A stretch of 64,000 nt of DNA from Okapia johnstoni (GCA_024291935.2 CM044322.1:22877405-22941404); one strand, 5' to 3'. Counted from the first letter of the stretch, positions 1 to 12,320 are shown. Program-made: numbers and translations. The notes: generated from the letters alone by a model not told the origin.

Positions 1-199
1 TTGAGCATTACTTTGCTAGCATGTGAGATGAGTGCAATTGTGCGGTAGTTGGAACATTCTTTGGCATTGCCTTTCCTTGGGATTGGGATGAAAACTGACC
101 TTTTCCGGTCCTGTGGCCACTGCTGAGTTTTCCAAATTTGCTGGCATATTGAGTGCAGTACTTTCACAGCATCATCTTTTAGGATTTGAAATAGTTCAA
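1..199 (-). mobile_element. BovB (RTE) LINE fragment, cut by window edge
   Basis: Read on the minus strand this encodes the start of the BovB reverse transcriptase (the FQILKDDAVK region through ALISHASK). The same segment recurs at 5641-5693 and, in the other orientation, at 58925-59120. Homology stops near 199. The rest of the element lies left of the window, so its 3' end and target-site duplication cannot be seen. Confidence 0.9.
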
Positions 200-2325
200 T
201 CATTTTAACTTGATCATGTTAATGAAATGATGAAAGTTGAGAGATGTTAAAAGGGGGGGGGGGCATGAAGAAGTAGAGACAAAATCCAGCCCACCCTAAA
301 GAGTCTGCACGAGTAAGGAAGAAAACGGGTTGTTGAGAGCAAGAAGATGTGACTTCAAGGGAAGCTTCTGACATCAGGAGTAACTTGAGCAAGTTGCTAG
401 ACAGAGAGAAGTAGGAGAGACAGGATGGAGGGGGAGGAATGATGTGACGAAGTCCCAGAAAAGGCAAGAAGCAACAGGATCAAGAGCACAAGTAAAGGGA
501 TTAACCTTGAAATGTGAGCCGAGAGTCAGGAGAAGAGCAACTATTTTCCTGGGAGGTTGCAACATGCAATATCGAAGGATGAGCAACCTCTGTGAGTGGG
601 GATTGCAGAGGAAGTTGAGATTTTGAGGAGATCCAGGTGTCAGTTAAGAAAAGAAGGTTGAGGACTTTTCTGAAATCTCTTTAGGGACATATAAGAGTGT
701 ATGTTAACAGCAGGAAGGGAGTTAAACACACTCAGAGAATTCTCAGGTCCTTGGTAGAGGTAGAAAGCAGTCTGGCTTAAACTTAGTGGACATGGCAATA
801 AGTCTAAGAGTCCTCCATCTAAGGAAGAAAGATTTCAATGTGACCATGACTTCTATTAACACGTCCTATAAAACATTAACAGTATCATTACTAATGCAAG
901 AAAACCTTCTCACGCCAGAGTAAATAAAAAATAAAGGTGTGAGCTTAGATACCAGACAAGGTGGCTCTGAACAGGAATTTATGTTTCTGCTAAGCTGGTT
1001 TCTGCTCACTCACACTCTTGTCTTTTTTCATTTACATTTCTGGGTTATTTTCCCATTATAGTCACTTATTTACTTGACAGATGATCGAAGGTCAGCTAAG
1101 GATGGAGTATGATTAGCATATAAACAAGATTTTAAAATAGCTGGAACAGAGAAGGACTTTAGAGCCTGCTAATCACTGGAGACTTGACCTCAAGTGAAAG
1201 TGCATTTGGGCAATCCTCAGCCAGCCCTAAGAATGCCCTGCCTTGCCTCTGGTGACCTAGAGTGACTCACCATTCAACTTAGCTATAAGCTGCCACTGTG
1301 TCTTTAATTTAGCTCTAGCATTCTTAAAAAAAAAAAAAAAAAAATTAGTCACAAATATACAGTACTTGAAGGAAAGGTGGAATGGTGTAAAACTGAAGAC
1401 CTTAGACTCAGACCTGGGTATGAATGGCAGTTGTCAGGCCAAGCTTTATTTCCCTTAGCAAGTTACTAGAATTCTGAGTAAGAGAAGTCACCAATGAAGG
1501 GAAGTCATCTATGGGTCGAGTTCTTTATGTACATAACCAGAATATCCCCAACTCTACAAGCTTCCTGGCTCAGCTTCCCCCATTGTAACAGTCTGAGCTC
1601 ATACCTAACCATACTAAGTTAGAGAAATCTACTTTTCTTTTCCAGAATTTCCCAGGTGGAGGCAAATGTTCTTCAGACTCCTGTTATCAGCTCATTTCTT
1701 GGCCTCTTTCACCATCAGCCTCCTGAGATGCTGTCCTCTCTCCTTTTCCAGTGTTGAGTGGACATGGCTCCTTCTCCTTAGGCCTCCACACAGCACTGAC
1801 AGAAAGCTTTTCCCAAAGATGCGTGTTCATGGAGGCAGTCACCGATCAGAAAGCAGACTGAAGTGGAACATCACACATCAGACCAGACAGCATCTCTTGT
1901 TAACCCTCCACGCACGGGATCTCAACCTCCCCTTGTGAGCCTTCTCTCATCTTCTCTTTTCTCTGCATTCCAGGGCCAGGAAACAGACATGTTCTCTTAT
2001 GTTATTACACAGGGTATTTCCAGGTCCCCTTGGTGCTCTGCCTCACTCCCCTGTACATTGCCTTCAACAACCACAGAGGGCTCTTTATGTGAGCTTCTAC
2101 CCTGGGCTCTACTCCCAAACCACACAAAGAATCATCAGAGCTTTGAAATAGCAATTTTTCTTGCACAAGCGCTAGATCATACATCTGGTCCAAGATCACT
2201 GTTCCATAAGTAGAAAGGAAAGGAACAGAAAAGCTATTCTCTCTCTGTCCTTGCAAATGCCTGGGTCCTGAAGTTCTGGGATTGTATTTTCCTAGGATAC
2301 ATGTGTCACTTTAAATCCCCAGAGC
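200..2325. other. Repeat-poor interval, no gene recognised
   Basis: No young ruminant repeat is visible apart from the flanking BovB. The interval holds a G homopolymer near 254-263 and an A19 run at 1326-1344. Frames of 82-116 codons near 1666-2256 lack splice-site support or familiar domains and look like chance frames. Confidence 0.5.
1326..1344 (+). repeat. Poly(A) run
   Basis: Nineteen consecutive A residues. It could be the tail of a degraded retroposon, but I recognise no retroposon body upstream. Confidence 0.85.
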
Positions 2326-2329
2326 AATG

Positions 2330-2470
2330 TTCTAAGACATGTATTATCACCCTCATTTCACAGATGAGGAAGTTTAAGCTGAGGAATTGAAATGATTTGT
2401 CCAGGGTTTCAAAGCTGGTAAGTAACAGAGTCACAATTAGAATGCAGTGTTTGGACTGCTGCTCCCTCCA
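2330..2470 (-). repeat. MIR SINE fossil
   Basis: The text matches the antisense MIR core: 'cacagatgagga' followed by the region that reads 'aaggtcacacagctagtaag' in MIR, here decayed. Old mammalian repeat; ends approximate. Confidence 0.7.
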
Positions 2471-2907
2471 AATAGCTTGAGGCCACCATTCTGTGAGGAA
2501 GCCCAGGCAGCCACATGGAGAGAAGCATCAAGAAACCAGGCATGTGAGTGAAGCCTTCGAAGTCTTTCCAGCCCACGTTAGATATCAGCTGACTACAGAC
2601 AAGTGAATGACCCCAGCCAGTGTCACATTCGACAAAATCATCTGGCCAAAACCTATGCAAATTCCTTACCAAGCCTGTTTTTAAATCCAAAAAGTTAGAG
2701 CCATTCAGGAGGCTCCACTAAGCAAGATAGGTCACCCAGAAACCAGATTGGGGATGAATTGGGAGATTGGGATTGACATATATACACTCCTATGTATAAA
2801 ATAGATGACTAATGAGAACCTGCTGTATAGCACAGGGAACTAACTCTGCTCAGTGCTCTGTGGTGATCTAAATGGGAAGGAGATCCAAAAAAAACAAGGG
2901 ATATATA

Positions 2908-3105
2908 TACCCTCATGCTGGGAAAGATTGAGGGCAGGAGGAAAAGGGGGCGACAAAGGATGAGATGGTTGCATGGCACCATCGACTCAACAGACATGAG
3001 TTTGAGCACACTCTGGGAAATAGTGAAGAACAGGGGAAACTGGTGTGCTGTAGTCCATTGGGTTGCAAGGAGTTGGACATGACTGAGCGACTGAACAAAA
3101 TGACT
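2908..3105 (+). mobile_element. BovB 3' end nested in an L1 3' UTR
   Basis: Starts at 'catgctgggaaagattgag', runs through the C-terminal coding end of BovB and stops in the typical tail 'gactgagcgactgaac'. Both sides are TATATA-rich L1 sequence, so a short duplication cannot be told from the host sequence. The insertion is younger than the L1. Confidence 0.88.
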
Positions 3106-3115
3106 GTATATAGAT

Positions 3116-3135
3116 ACACACACACACACACGTAT
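3116..3135. repeat. (CA)n microsatellite
   Basis: About nine CA units at the junction of the nested BovB and the resumed L1 3' UTR. Confidence 0.85.
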
Positions 3136-3589
3136 AGCTGATTCATTTTGCTCTATAGCAGAAACTGACACAGCAGTATAAAGCAACTCTATTCCAAAAC
3201 TAAAATAAGAAAAGAAAGAAACAAGACTTCTTTCTCACAGATTAATTTCTCCTGAAGAGTCTGCCTGTGCAGTTGGCAAAGAATAACTTAGCCCTGTAGG
3301 ACCAGAAGGAACACCCAAAGGTAGAGCAGATTCTGCTGAGCATTGACCCAAACCAGTTTTTAGTTTCAGGAAAGAAATTTAACTGCATTTCTGTCTAGCA
3401 TTTCATTGCTGGTATCTGTGTCTGTAAATGTGCATCCCTGGGCTTAGCATCCTCCATGCAGACAAACCATTTCACTACTTATCTTCTATCTCCATAAATC
3501 TCATCTTCCCACCCTAGAGCCATTCTGGTGCTTTGAGCCTCTCTGCACTCAAAGAACTAGTTTCTGGGCATTTCTAAAACACACGTCCA

Positions 3590-4150
3590 TGAAGCATGTC
3601 TTGTGTGCCAAGTGCTGTTCTAGGGCCAATGGATTCCATACAGAAAGGGCAGACATGGGACTGCCTGTTTTCTTAAGGAACTTTGACCAGGAAACCAGTC
3701 AAGAAATAAGAAAACAAGCCAGTAAGATATAAAAATGAGGGCTTCATTGTAAGAAATTATGAAGAAAAACTACATGAGATCCAGAGATGGAGCAGGATGA
3801 AGGGAGGTGGGGTGTGGTAGGGAGCAGTGTCTATTTTTAAAGACCCCCTCTGAAAAAGTGACTTTTGAGCAACGACTTGAATGAATCAAGGGAGGGGACT
3901 GAATGGAGAAATGGGGGAAGAATATTCCAGGAGGAACAGAAAGCACATGTAAAGGTCCTGAGGAAGAAAGAGGTTGGGGCTATTCACGGTAGAGTGAGAA
4001 GGCACTGTGGCTGGAGAGGAGGGGGAGGGGAGGCTGGGGAGGTGCACAGGGGTCACATGGTGAAGCCTTCGCACCAAAGCGGAGAGAGTGGATGTTCTTC
4101 TAGCATAATGTGGGAAGGTGCTGGGGAGCTTTGAGCAGCACACCATGGCC
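3590..4150 (-). repeat. L2 LINE fossil
   Basis: Reads as the reverse complement of the L2 3' end: 'gtgccaagtgctgttctag', then near 3927 'attccaggaggaacag' and 'aaaggtcctgagg'. Highly decayed with no coding capacity. The 86-90 codon frames here are chance. Confidence 0.65.
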
Positions 4151-4403
4151 TGCTACATGAGAAACAGACTCTAGAGGGGACCACGTAGAAGCAGAGAGAA
4201 CAGTTGAGAGATGACCACAACTGTCTAGAAGAGCAGTAATAGTACCTCGAACTTGAGTGGGAGGAAGTGATAAGACATGGGATGTGATCTGAAGGTAGAG
4301 TGTCTCAATTACACACACACAATTATTATTCAGGTCCAGTTCCTCAGCTCTGAGATTTGGAAGCATTTTCATTTTTTAAACTGATGATTAAAACTGCTGA
4401 GCT

Positions 4404-4417
4404 GGGTACTCCATCAG
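4404..4417. repeat. Target-site duplication, left copy
   Basis: 'gggtactccatcag', identical to 5703-5716, brackets the minus-strand BovB. Confidence 0.93.
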
Positions 4418-5695
4418 TTCAGTTCAGTTGCTCAGTCGTGTCTGACTCTTTGTGAACCCAAGGACTGTAGCATGCCAGGCTTCCCTGTCTATCAACAGCT
4501 CCTGGAGATTACTCAAACTCATGTCCATTGAGTCGGTGATGCCATCCAACCGTCTCATCCTCTGTCATCCCCTTCTCCTCCTGCCTTCTATCTTCCCAGC
4601 ATCAGAGTCTTTTCCAAAGCGTTGGTTCTTCACATCAGGTGGCCAAAGTATTGCAGCTTCAGCTTCAGCATCAGTCCTTCCAAAGAATATTCAGGACTGA
4701 TTTCCTTTAGGATGGACTGGTTGGATCTCCTTGCAGTCCAAGGGACTCTCAAGAGTCTTCTCCAACACCACAGTTCAAAAGCATCAATTCTTCGGCGCTC
4801 AGCTTTCTTTATAGTCCAACTCTCACATCCATACATGACTACTGGAAAAACCATAGCTTTGACTAGATGGACCTTTGTCAGCGAAGTAATCTCTGCTTTT
4901 TAATATGCTGTCTAGATTGGTCATAGCTTTTCTTCCAAGGAGAAATCATCTTTTAATTTCGTGGCAGCAGTCACCATCTGCAGTGATTTTGGAGCCTAAA
5001 AACATAAAGTCTCTCACTGTTTCCCCATCTATTTGCCACGAAGTGATGGGACCAGATGCCATGATCTTAGTTTTCTGAATGCTGACTTTTAAGCCAGCTT
5101 TTGCACTCTCCTCTTTCACTTTCATCAAGAGTCTCTTTAGTTCTTTTTCACTTTCTTCCATAGGGTGGTGTCCTCTGCATATCTGAGGTTATTGATATTT
5201 CTCCCAGCAATCTTGATTCCAGTTTGTGCTTCATCCAGCCTGGCATTTTGCATGATGTACTCTGCATATAAGTTAAATAAGTAGGGTGACAATATAAGCC
5301 TTGATATACTCCTTTCCTGATTTTGAACTAGTCTCCTGTTCCATGTCCCATTCTAACTGTTGCTTCTTGACCTGCATACAGATTTCTCAGGAGGCAGGTC
5401 AGGCGGTCTGGTAGTCCCATCTCTTTAAGAATTTTCCACAGTTTGTTGTGAGCCACACAGTCAAAGGCTTTTTCATAGTCAACGAAGCAGACGTAGATGT
5501 TCTTCTGGAACTCTCTTGCTTTTTTGATGATCTAACGGATGTTGGCAATTTGATCTCCAGTTCCTCTGCCTTTTCTAAATCTAGCTTGAACATCTGGAAG
5601 TTCATGGTTCACGTACTGTTGAAGCCTGTCTTGGAGAATTTTGAGCATTACTTTGCCAGCGTGTGAGATGAGTGCAATTGTGCAGTAGTTTGAAC
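4418..5695 (-). mobile_element. BovB LINE, 5'-truncated, about 1.28 kb
   Basis: A minus-strand BovB begins with its 3' tail ('ttcagttcagttgctcag' as seen on the plus strand). It runs back through the RT C-terminus (peptide [20 protein letters not shown]), the polymerase region and the FIDYEKA-type motif, and stops at the same RT position as the fragment at 1-50. Frameshifts split the frame into short pieces, so it is dead. The 14-bp flanking duplication marks a target-primed insertion with 5' truncation. Confidence 0.95.
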
Positions 5696-5702
5696 TCCAT
5701 CA

Positions 5703-5716
5703 GGGTACTCCATCAG
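5703..5716. repeat. Target-site duplication, right copy
   Basis: 'gggtactccatcag', identical to 4404-4417. A partial extra copy, 'ctccatcag', lies just inside at 5695-5703. Confidence 0.93.
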
Positions 5717-7585
5717 TGCCCCCTGTTGTAGGAGGGTTGCCACAGCTATTGGACAGCTCTCAGGTGGGGAGATGAGTGGATTTAATAAAATTGGGTCCCA
5801 AAGGAAAGCTTCACGTAACCATGTGCCAGGGTTGCCTGTTGGTTCTCTGTCTAGGCAGCCAGATCAAACAACAATCATACAAATATCCACTGAGTTTGTC
5901 ATATTTGCCATCTTGAAGGAAATCTGAGTTTTGTGACATGTTCTTTGGAGAACAAAGTAATTACATTCTTTGAAGCCTGATCAATATTCCTTGGTAGGTA
6001 GAACTAGTTTCTGGGCAGAGGAGGATCAATTTGCATAAGGAACCCCAGGATCTACTAAGAAGAAAGTAACCTGGACCCCTACATGTTTCTCTCAAGATTT
6101 AAAATTAGAAGGAAAAATGGTAGCTCTCACCATGTTTCATTGGCAGGAGGAGATTCCAATGGTCCCCAAAACAGGAAGGGCAAAGATACCACGCTGGGGT
6201 CCCTGGCTCATCCCAGGAGCCTGAGGTTCATGGGGCTTGGCCAGTTCTGGAGAACAGGGCCTGAGCACAAGTGAGTCCTCACACTGCAGTTCCAGGGCCC
6301 ATGGCTTAGAGAGCTGTGACTTCAGAGCCCAAGCATGGGGTTCCTCAGTGAAATAGTAGTGATAAGAATCTGCACCTGTGAAGATATCACAGTACTGTAA
6401 ATGGTTGTTAACAGTGGCGTCACGCAGCAGAGAGAAAAACAAGCAACACGGGACCAATCAGACACCACCTCATCATCTCCTGGTGTTTGGAGGAATCTCT
6501 GGATCACTTTGGACTGAATGAGCCCCTGGTCTTCACGGACGGTGGGAGAGGGAGGGGCCTTAAGATGAGTTCCTGCACTTCCTGAATATAAGGACAAATG
6601 AGGACCCTAATGATTAACTGAGGAAATCAAGAAAACCACATATTCTGGAATGGATACATACATGGTATAGTGCATGGTACACCATATATGTGGTAAGATA
6701 ACTCTATATAAAGAGAGAATAGGCTGCCTTACATGATAAAAATGTGGCACCAGCTACCTTTACTGGTAAAGAAATGGGTCATTTTATTTATTGTTTTGTT
6801 TGTCTTTGTATTTCCTACAATGAACAAGCATCACTTTTTTTCCAAAAAAGAAAAAAGAGTAAATTAAAGAAGGATATTCACATCCCTCAGCAGATCCCTC
6901 ATCCTGCCAGCAAGTACCCCTGTGGGTGACCCTGGGAACCCACAACCACAGACAACTTCTGGGTGCTCTTGTGGTTCCTGTGATGGTCATAGGTGGTGAT
7001 TCCTAGGCTGGTGAGTGGCCAGGGCCTGCCAACCTCCCAGCGGGCATCCCGGCCGGCCTGACCTCTGAGTTGAAGTGTTTCCCCTGCCCAGGACAGGATG
7101 GTGGCGGGACCCGCCTCCACGTCCTGTTATTGATCAGGACTCCCTCAACTGTTCAGGGGGCCCCATGAGGTGACCACTCAGGGATGTCAGGCGGGGATTC
7201 CCACACAAGTTCCCTGGCGCCACGTGTGTTCTTTAAAGAGAGAGTTTCACTTCAGGTACCAGGCATCACACCCACAGAGCAACAAATAGAACCTCTCCTG
7301 TGAATTTGCATGCCACAGCCTATCCTCCTGGTGTCACTTCACTGCCACAGACATTTATATATTACCTTCATGTGATCAGAGCTCTGAGCTGCAGGCTGAG
7401 GGGGACAAAGATGAGAACCCTGACTCTGTGCTTCCAAAGAACCTCCAGCCCAGAGGGAGGCAGGAGACACAGAAGAGCCTCTGACCCAGGGAGAATGTCC
7501 TGTGAAAATAGAGACCCACAGGTCAGCACGTGATTGACTTCCTCCCACAGCAGCCAAACCTATTTCTGGTATCAGGTCCTGCTTC
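5717..7585. other. Repeat-poor interval, no gene recognised
   Basis: No young repeat seen. ORFs of 60-106 codons on both strands overlap each other and show no known domain. The stretch at 6900-7150 is locally GC-richer, with few CpGs. Confidence 0.45.
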
Positions 7586-7589
7586 AACA

Positions 7590-8265
7590 TGTCTCAGATG
7601 CGTCCCCTCGCACCCATTGCCGTCACCTCTGCGATGGTTCTGCCCTCTCCAGCTCTCACTAAGACACACACACCAGCCACAGACAGTCTTTCAATCCAGA
7701 TGCACTGCCAGGATTTTTCTAAAATCCCCTCTCCTTTAAAGTATTCAACAGCCTCCTATGACCTTCTGTATGAAGTCTTATCTCTTTAGCATTTGGTGCC
7801 TTTCCTAACATAACCTATCTTTCCTATCTTTTTCTCCCTGCCCTCAAGCCCCTAACAACCCCCTATAGTGACCTCCCATCCTCTCCCCTACCCCAGCCCA
7901 CACACATACACATCCAGAACACTCCAACAAGACCAGACTTAGCAACATTCCTCAAATACAACACAGCCTAGAAGATCCTTTGCCTTGATCTCTGCTTGTC
8001 AAAAGTCTGTTTATTCTTCAAGGTGCAATTTAAATGTCTCCTTTTCTGCAGAGTCTTCTTCAGACCTGAGTCAGAATTAATCCTACCTTGAACCATAATA
8101 GTAATTTGCTTATATCTTCTTAATTGCACGCATCATATTATGCTTTGCCACTCTCTACTTAACGTTGAGCTCCCAGAAAACAAACGTTATATGTCATTCC
8201 CTTTGTGTCCCCCACAATACAGGACCTAGCAGACACCAGACACTTGTTTGCTACTTACTGAATCA
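7590..8265 (+). repeat. L2 LINE fossil, sense
   Basis: Near 7711-7760 it resembles the L2 segment around 'cctccagtggcttcccat' (here 'tcaacagcctcctatg'). Around 8165-8265 it resembles the L2 3' end ('gttgagctcccag', 'acctagcagacaccagaca', then a TGAATCA end). Decayed; boundaries uncertain. Confidence 0.6.
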
Positions 8266-8360
8266 AGATGAAAATCATTCTTATGCTTTCAGTACAAAAA
8301 ATAAAATTAAGAAGTGTCATGGTTCAGGCATTGGTTTCACAGATCTCAGATGGTTTTCTT

Positions 8361-8569
8361 TTTGTTTAGTCACAGAGTCATTTGGCCAAGTCTTTTGCAA
8401 CTTCATGGACTGCAGCCCGCCAGGCTCCTCTGTCCATGGGATCTCCCAGGCAAGAATACTGGAGTGGGTTGGGATTTCCTTCTCCAGGGGATCTTCCCAA
8501 CCCAGGGATCAAAACTGCGTCTTCTGCATTGCAGGCAGATTCTTTACCACTGAACCACCTGGGAAACCC
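8361..8569 (-). mobile_element. Bov-tA SINE
   Basis: A minus-strand tRNA-derived SINE. On the plus strand it runs 'tcatggactgcagcc', 'aggcaagaatactggagtgg', 'ggatcttcccaacccaggga' and ends 'accacctgggaaaccc', the complement of the SINE's 5' tRNA-related end. No convincing target-site duplication seen. Confidence 0.93.
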
Positions 8570-10020
8570 ATGTGTACACTTACACACACACTGCTAATTT
8601 CAGTGTTTCCCTAGAAAGCCTCAACTAACATAGCAATCAACTCTGGACAGGCTGGAAAACTAAGCAACTCTTGCTAGTACAGAAGGCCTAGCTCCAGCGG
8701 ATATGGCATGTCGATTCAAGTATAATTCATACAGAAACACTTTTTTCCAAGCCCTAATGTTTCTTCCACATGGAGGGACAGCTACTAGTGTGACACTCCT
8801 GACCTTCACTCCACCATGCCCCACTCACCTGGTTGGTGAGTTAAATGGAAAAACCACCTTCTTCCCATTCCTCTCTGCCTTTTCATGCTCTAAGTCTTAC
8901 TGAATGTCCAGCTGCGACTACGGCAGAGTAGCTAAGTCTGTCCAATTTTGTGCTCAGTTAGCAGGGTCATTTGATTCTCATTATAAGCTGCATCTTCCAA
9001 CTTAGCCTCTATCAGTAATAAAGAAAATAATTTTTCTCCATTCGTACTGTTTTGTTTCCTGTTTAGAACCCTTAGCAGTGAAGAGGCCCCCAGGCAATAC
9101 TCATATCTTGACTTAGCTTCTGAAGTGTCTACTCAAGGAACAACCCACCCTGGGCCCTTGGATATCTCCTAAGGACCCTGGAGTGGCCTTGAGGTTGGGA
9201 GTCCGACCCCTCTTGGCACTTAAGAGGATTATCACACTTGCTTCTGCCTGTGGGAAGCTGTGAGAAGCAAATCAGAACATGCATGTGAAACTTTGTGTGA
9301 AGTCTATCCCAGTACTTAATTGCAAGGTGGAATTATTTCTGTAGCTGTTGTCATCCTGTTGATGTAAAATCCCAGGGGCCCACAGTGCCAAGTTCCACTG
9401 ACTGTTTGCTGACACCCAGAGGGGCTGTCTTACATGTGTTCTACCAACATTTGGACTAGCTGTCATGAGGCTCTGGAGAAGCACTTCCCATAGCACCCTC
9501 CCCGCCCCAACGGACATCAGTGCCCAACGGCAAGACACGTTCCCCCCCCCCAACATGGGGTAACCAGTTCCTCAGACTCCCGAAGCAGGACGCGCCTGCC
9601 CAGGGTCTTGTGGCGTTTACAAGAACTCTGCCTGTCTTCTTGCAGCCAGTTCCCTCTCCCAGGGCTTGGACAGGTTTGCATGACAGAAGCTGGGCTCACT
9701 TCATCACTTCACTCCTTAGAAACCCAGTACCCTGTCACCAGACAAAGATGGCGGTGCTTGGTCCCAGCTTCCACAGGATAAGGAACCTTCTGGGAGGCTC
9801 CTGAGTCCCTGACTGGATCACTGGACCAATTTCCCAGAGATGCCCAGACATGTCTGAATTCCAGGGGTGGATGCAGTACACCCTTTATGATAATTTGTGA
9901 CTGACATGACCAGGCCTTAGGTCCCCCTATGGCAGTTATACAGGTGCTCTCAATAAAGAGCACTCTCCTAATCTCATCCCTGTTTCCTGGCCAATCCACT
10001 TTCAAACCCAGCCTCTGGGT
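8570..10020. other. Interval without recognised features
   Basis: No SINE or LINE recognised. A C10 run lies at 9541-9550. Overlapping 60-98 codon frames on both strands near 9520-9800 have no recognisable domains. Confidence 0.45.
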
Positions 10021-10112
10021 TCCCCTCCACTCCTTGCTTCTCTCTCTCCCCCCAATGCCCCTCCCTCTTCCTCCCCTCCCCCCTCCCTTCCTCTCTCCAT
10101 CTCTCCTTCACT
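10021..10112 (+). repeat. Polypyrimidine tract
   Basis: About 90 bases almost entirely C and T on the plus strand. Runs such as 'cctcccctcccccctccctt' are near-mirror repeats. Non-B (triplex) DNA is conceivable but is inference. Confidence 0.75.
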
Positions 10113-10245
10113 TGTCCAAGTAGAAGAGGTGAGATAAGAAGGGTGAGATGTGGTGAAGGCACAAACAAGAATCAGCCTAGGGGTATTTTCCCTCTGCTGC
10201 TCAAGCAGATCATGTATTTTGTATTTTGCCAGCCCTCAGAGTTGG

Positions 10246-10525
10246 AGAAGGCACTGGCACCCCACTCCAGTACTCTTGCCTGGAAAATCCCATGGATGGA
10301 GGAGCCTGGTAGGCTACAGTCCATGGGGTCGCTAAGAGTCGGACACGACTGAGCAACTTCACTTTCACTTTTCCCATTCATGCACTGGAGAAGGCAATGG
10401 CAACCCACTCCAGTATTCTTGCCTGGAGAATCCTAGGGACGGCGGAGCCTGGTGGGCTGCCGTCTATGGGGTCGCACAGAGTCGGACACAACTGAAGCGA
10501 CTTAGCAGTAGCAGCAGAGAGAGAG
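10246..10525 (+). mobile_element. Bov-A2 dimeric SINE
   Basis: Two tandem Bov-A monomers, each starting 'ggagaaggcaatgg(c)aac'-like and reaching 'gtcggacac(g/a)actga'. The monomers begin at about 10246 and 10387, joined by the 'cacttttcccattcatgcac' linker. The 3' end has 'agcagtagcagcag' followed by a GA run. An 8-bp 'agagttgg' at 10238-10245 and 10526-10533 is a possible target-site duplication. Confidence 0.94.
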
Positions 10526-10533
10526 AGAGTTGG

Positions 10534-11985
10534 GAGTTTTTACCCTATGCTGTGTGCATTCATCTCCCTTGGGAAGCAGGCAACATTCCAGCACAGGGTG
10601 ATCCCACACCCACGGTAAGTTCTGCAGCCTTAACTCCCAGGCGGTCATGATTTCTGTGGACGGGGCCAGAAGGGTGGAGAGCGTGTGACATGAATGGTGC
10701 ACCTGCCCCTTTAAACTTGGTCAGAGAGAAACGCGGCTTCCTAGATGGTAACAGCTAAACTGCTGGCTCCGCTTGGTGGAACATTCTTCCACACTAAGTC
10801 TCATCCTGTCTGCCAGCCCTGAGCCAGCTGGTTTCCTTCTCTGCAGGTCATTCTCTAGGGAGGGTTGGGGGGCAGGGAGATTGGGCAGGAGAAGGGTGTT
10901 TAGAGCATGAAAAGGTTCAGGAAGGGTTTTGTTCTCTCCCAAATAAGGACTGAGCCAGGAGAGCCGAGGGATTCCCCTTTGCAAGCCAGTGGTATTGAGG
11001 ACACAGGCAAGGGATGCTATAAATTTAGCACCGATTGTCCCACATCTGGACCGTAAGAGGTCTCTGACGCCTTAACCTCACCCCTGCTGCTGGAACACAT
11101 GTGGCAAACACTGTGATTGCAAACTCCTAGGGAACACAGTTGGGGAGCAACTCACTCTGTGTGGGGATGCAGGGGCTGAAACCAAGACACATATCTGGGA
11201 GATGCTGTCAAAGGATGACAAGAAGGCACTCAAGAACATCCAAAGGGCCCCTAGGATGAGGGGTCTGTGCTGGTGTGAGGCTGGGAGTTACATTTTTTGC
11301 CTAAATCCTTCCCACCTCTCTTCCCCACTTTGACAAAAACAAAATATCAAGGAATAGAGAGGAGTATTGGTCCACAAACTTATTGTATGAGAAATGTCAT
11401 GTGGATTTATGTACTTTAAATTTGACTCAGAGTCCTTTACCCTCCAGTCTAGTGGGAAATTCAGCCCAGTCATTCCTCATTCCCATATCTTCAGGCTATG
11501 CAAAGGAGCCCAGGGATGTTTATGAGCTCAAAATATTGGTGAGGCGCCTCCAGCACACACTGGTGACTGCACTGTACCTCCACGTGACCCCTTGAAATCT
11601 AACCTCCCTGTGACTTCCCTGCAGCTTTAGATGGAGACTATGGGGGACTGCAAGCCCATCTCCCCTGGAGCCAGGGTCTTGCCCACCTAGGAGTGCCATC
11701 CCCTTCAAAATCTTCCCAGCCTTCCATCAGGGAGAGGAGCAGGGGTTCTCCCTCTTTGAGAGGCTCTCTGACCCCCTACCCCTCCCTGAACAGAGAAAAG
11801 GAATCTCTCCCTCTCTCCACTCTCACCTCTTTCCCCTCGAAGTTCCTGGTCTTCCCAGCTCCTCCCTCCAAGCAAACCTGGATAGAATCTGTGTGAGTTG
11901 AAGGCAGTCAGCTCAAGCTAGTAGCTGGCAGGACAAATAATCCTGCAGATGTAAGTTAAATGTTGGACAAGACAGTTGAGGATCC
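10534..11985. other. Repeat-poor interval, no gene recognised
   Basis: Single-copy-looking DNA with no recognised repeat. ORFs of 61-87 codons are not supported by domains or clear exon boundaries. Confidence 0.45.
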
Positions 11986-11989
11986 AGCT

Positions 11990-12320
11990 TCTGGGGAGCT
12001 TACATTCTATTTTATGTTGAAGACACAGAAACAGGCTTGAGGAGGGCAAGTAACCACATGCAGAGCCGGGGTAAAAAGGATCCTTGCAGGCAGTGCCAGG
12101 CACCAGGAAGAAAATACACCAAGGGGGTAGGAGGGAGAGTAAGAGTACTCTGGAGACTGAGAGGTCAGGGAAGTTTCTCCATGAACGCATCCTCCTGTGG
12201 GCTGAGGCCTGAAAGACAAGGAGTGCAGCACATAGAGAGTGATGGAAGAGCCTGCCAGGTGGGAAAACACCAAACACAACACCCCAAGTTGGGTACACGT
12301 TTGGCTCTTAGGAATAACAA
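11990..12320 (-). repeat. L2 LINE fossil
   Basis: 'ggggagcttacattctat' is the complement of the L2 'agaatgtaagctcc' block. It is followed by the 'gaggtcagggaagtttctc' and 'gaggcctgaaagacaagga' blocks typical of antisense L2. Overlapping ORFs of 91-126 codons are chance frames. Confidence 0.6.

Larger units (their letters stand above)
2751..3205 (+). mobile_element. Artiodactyl L1 3' end, split by BovB
   Basis: 2751-2907 carries the L1 3' UTR text 'gattgacatatatacactc' and 'tgctgtatagcacaggga'. The element resumes after a BovB insertion at about 3106-3205 with 'gctgattcattttgct' and 'gcagaaactgacaca', ending in an A-rich stretch. The 3' UTR at 27152-27485 shows the same text uninterrupted apart from its own BovB upstream. 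Strongly 5'-truncated; non-coding. Confidence 0.85.

Noticed and set aside
9541..9550. C10 homopolymer (also the G run near 254-263)
   Set aside because: Short homopolymers are common and prone to sequencing error. No associated structure.
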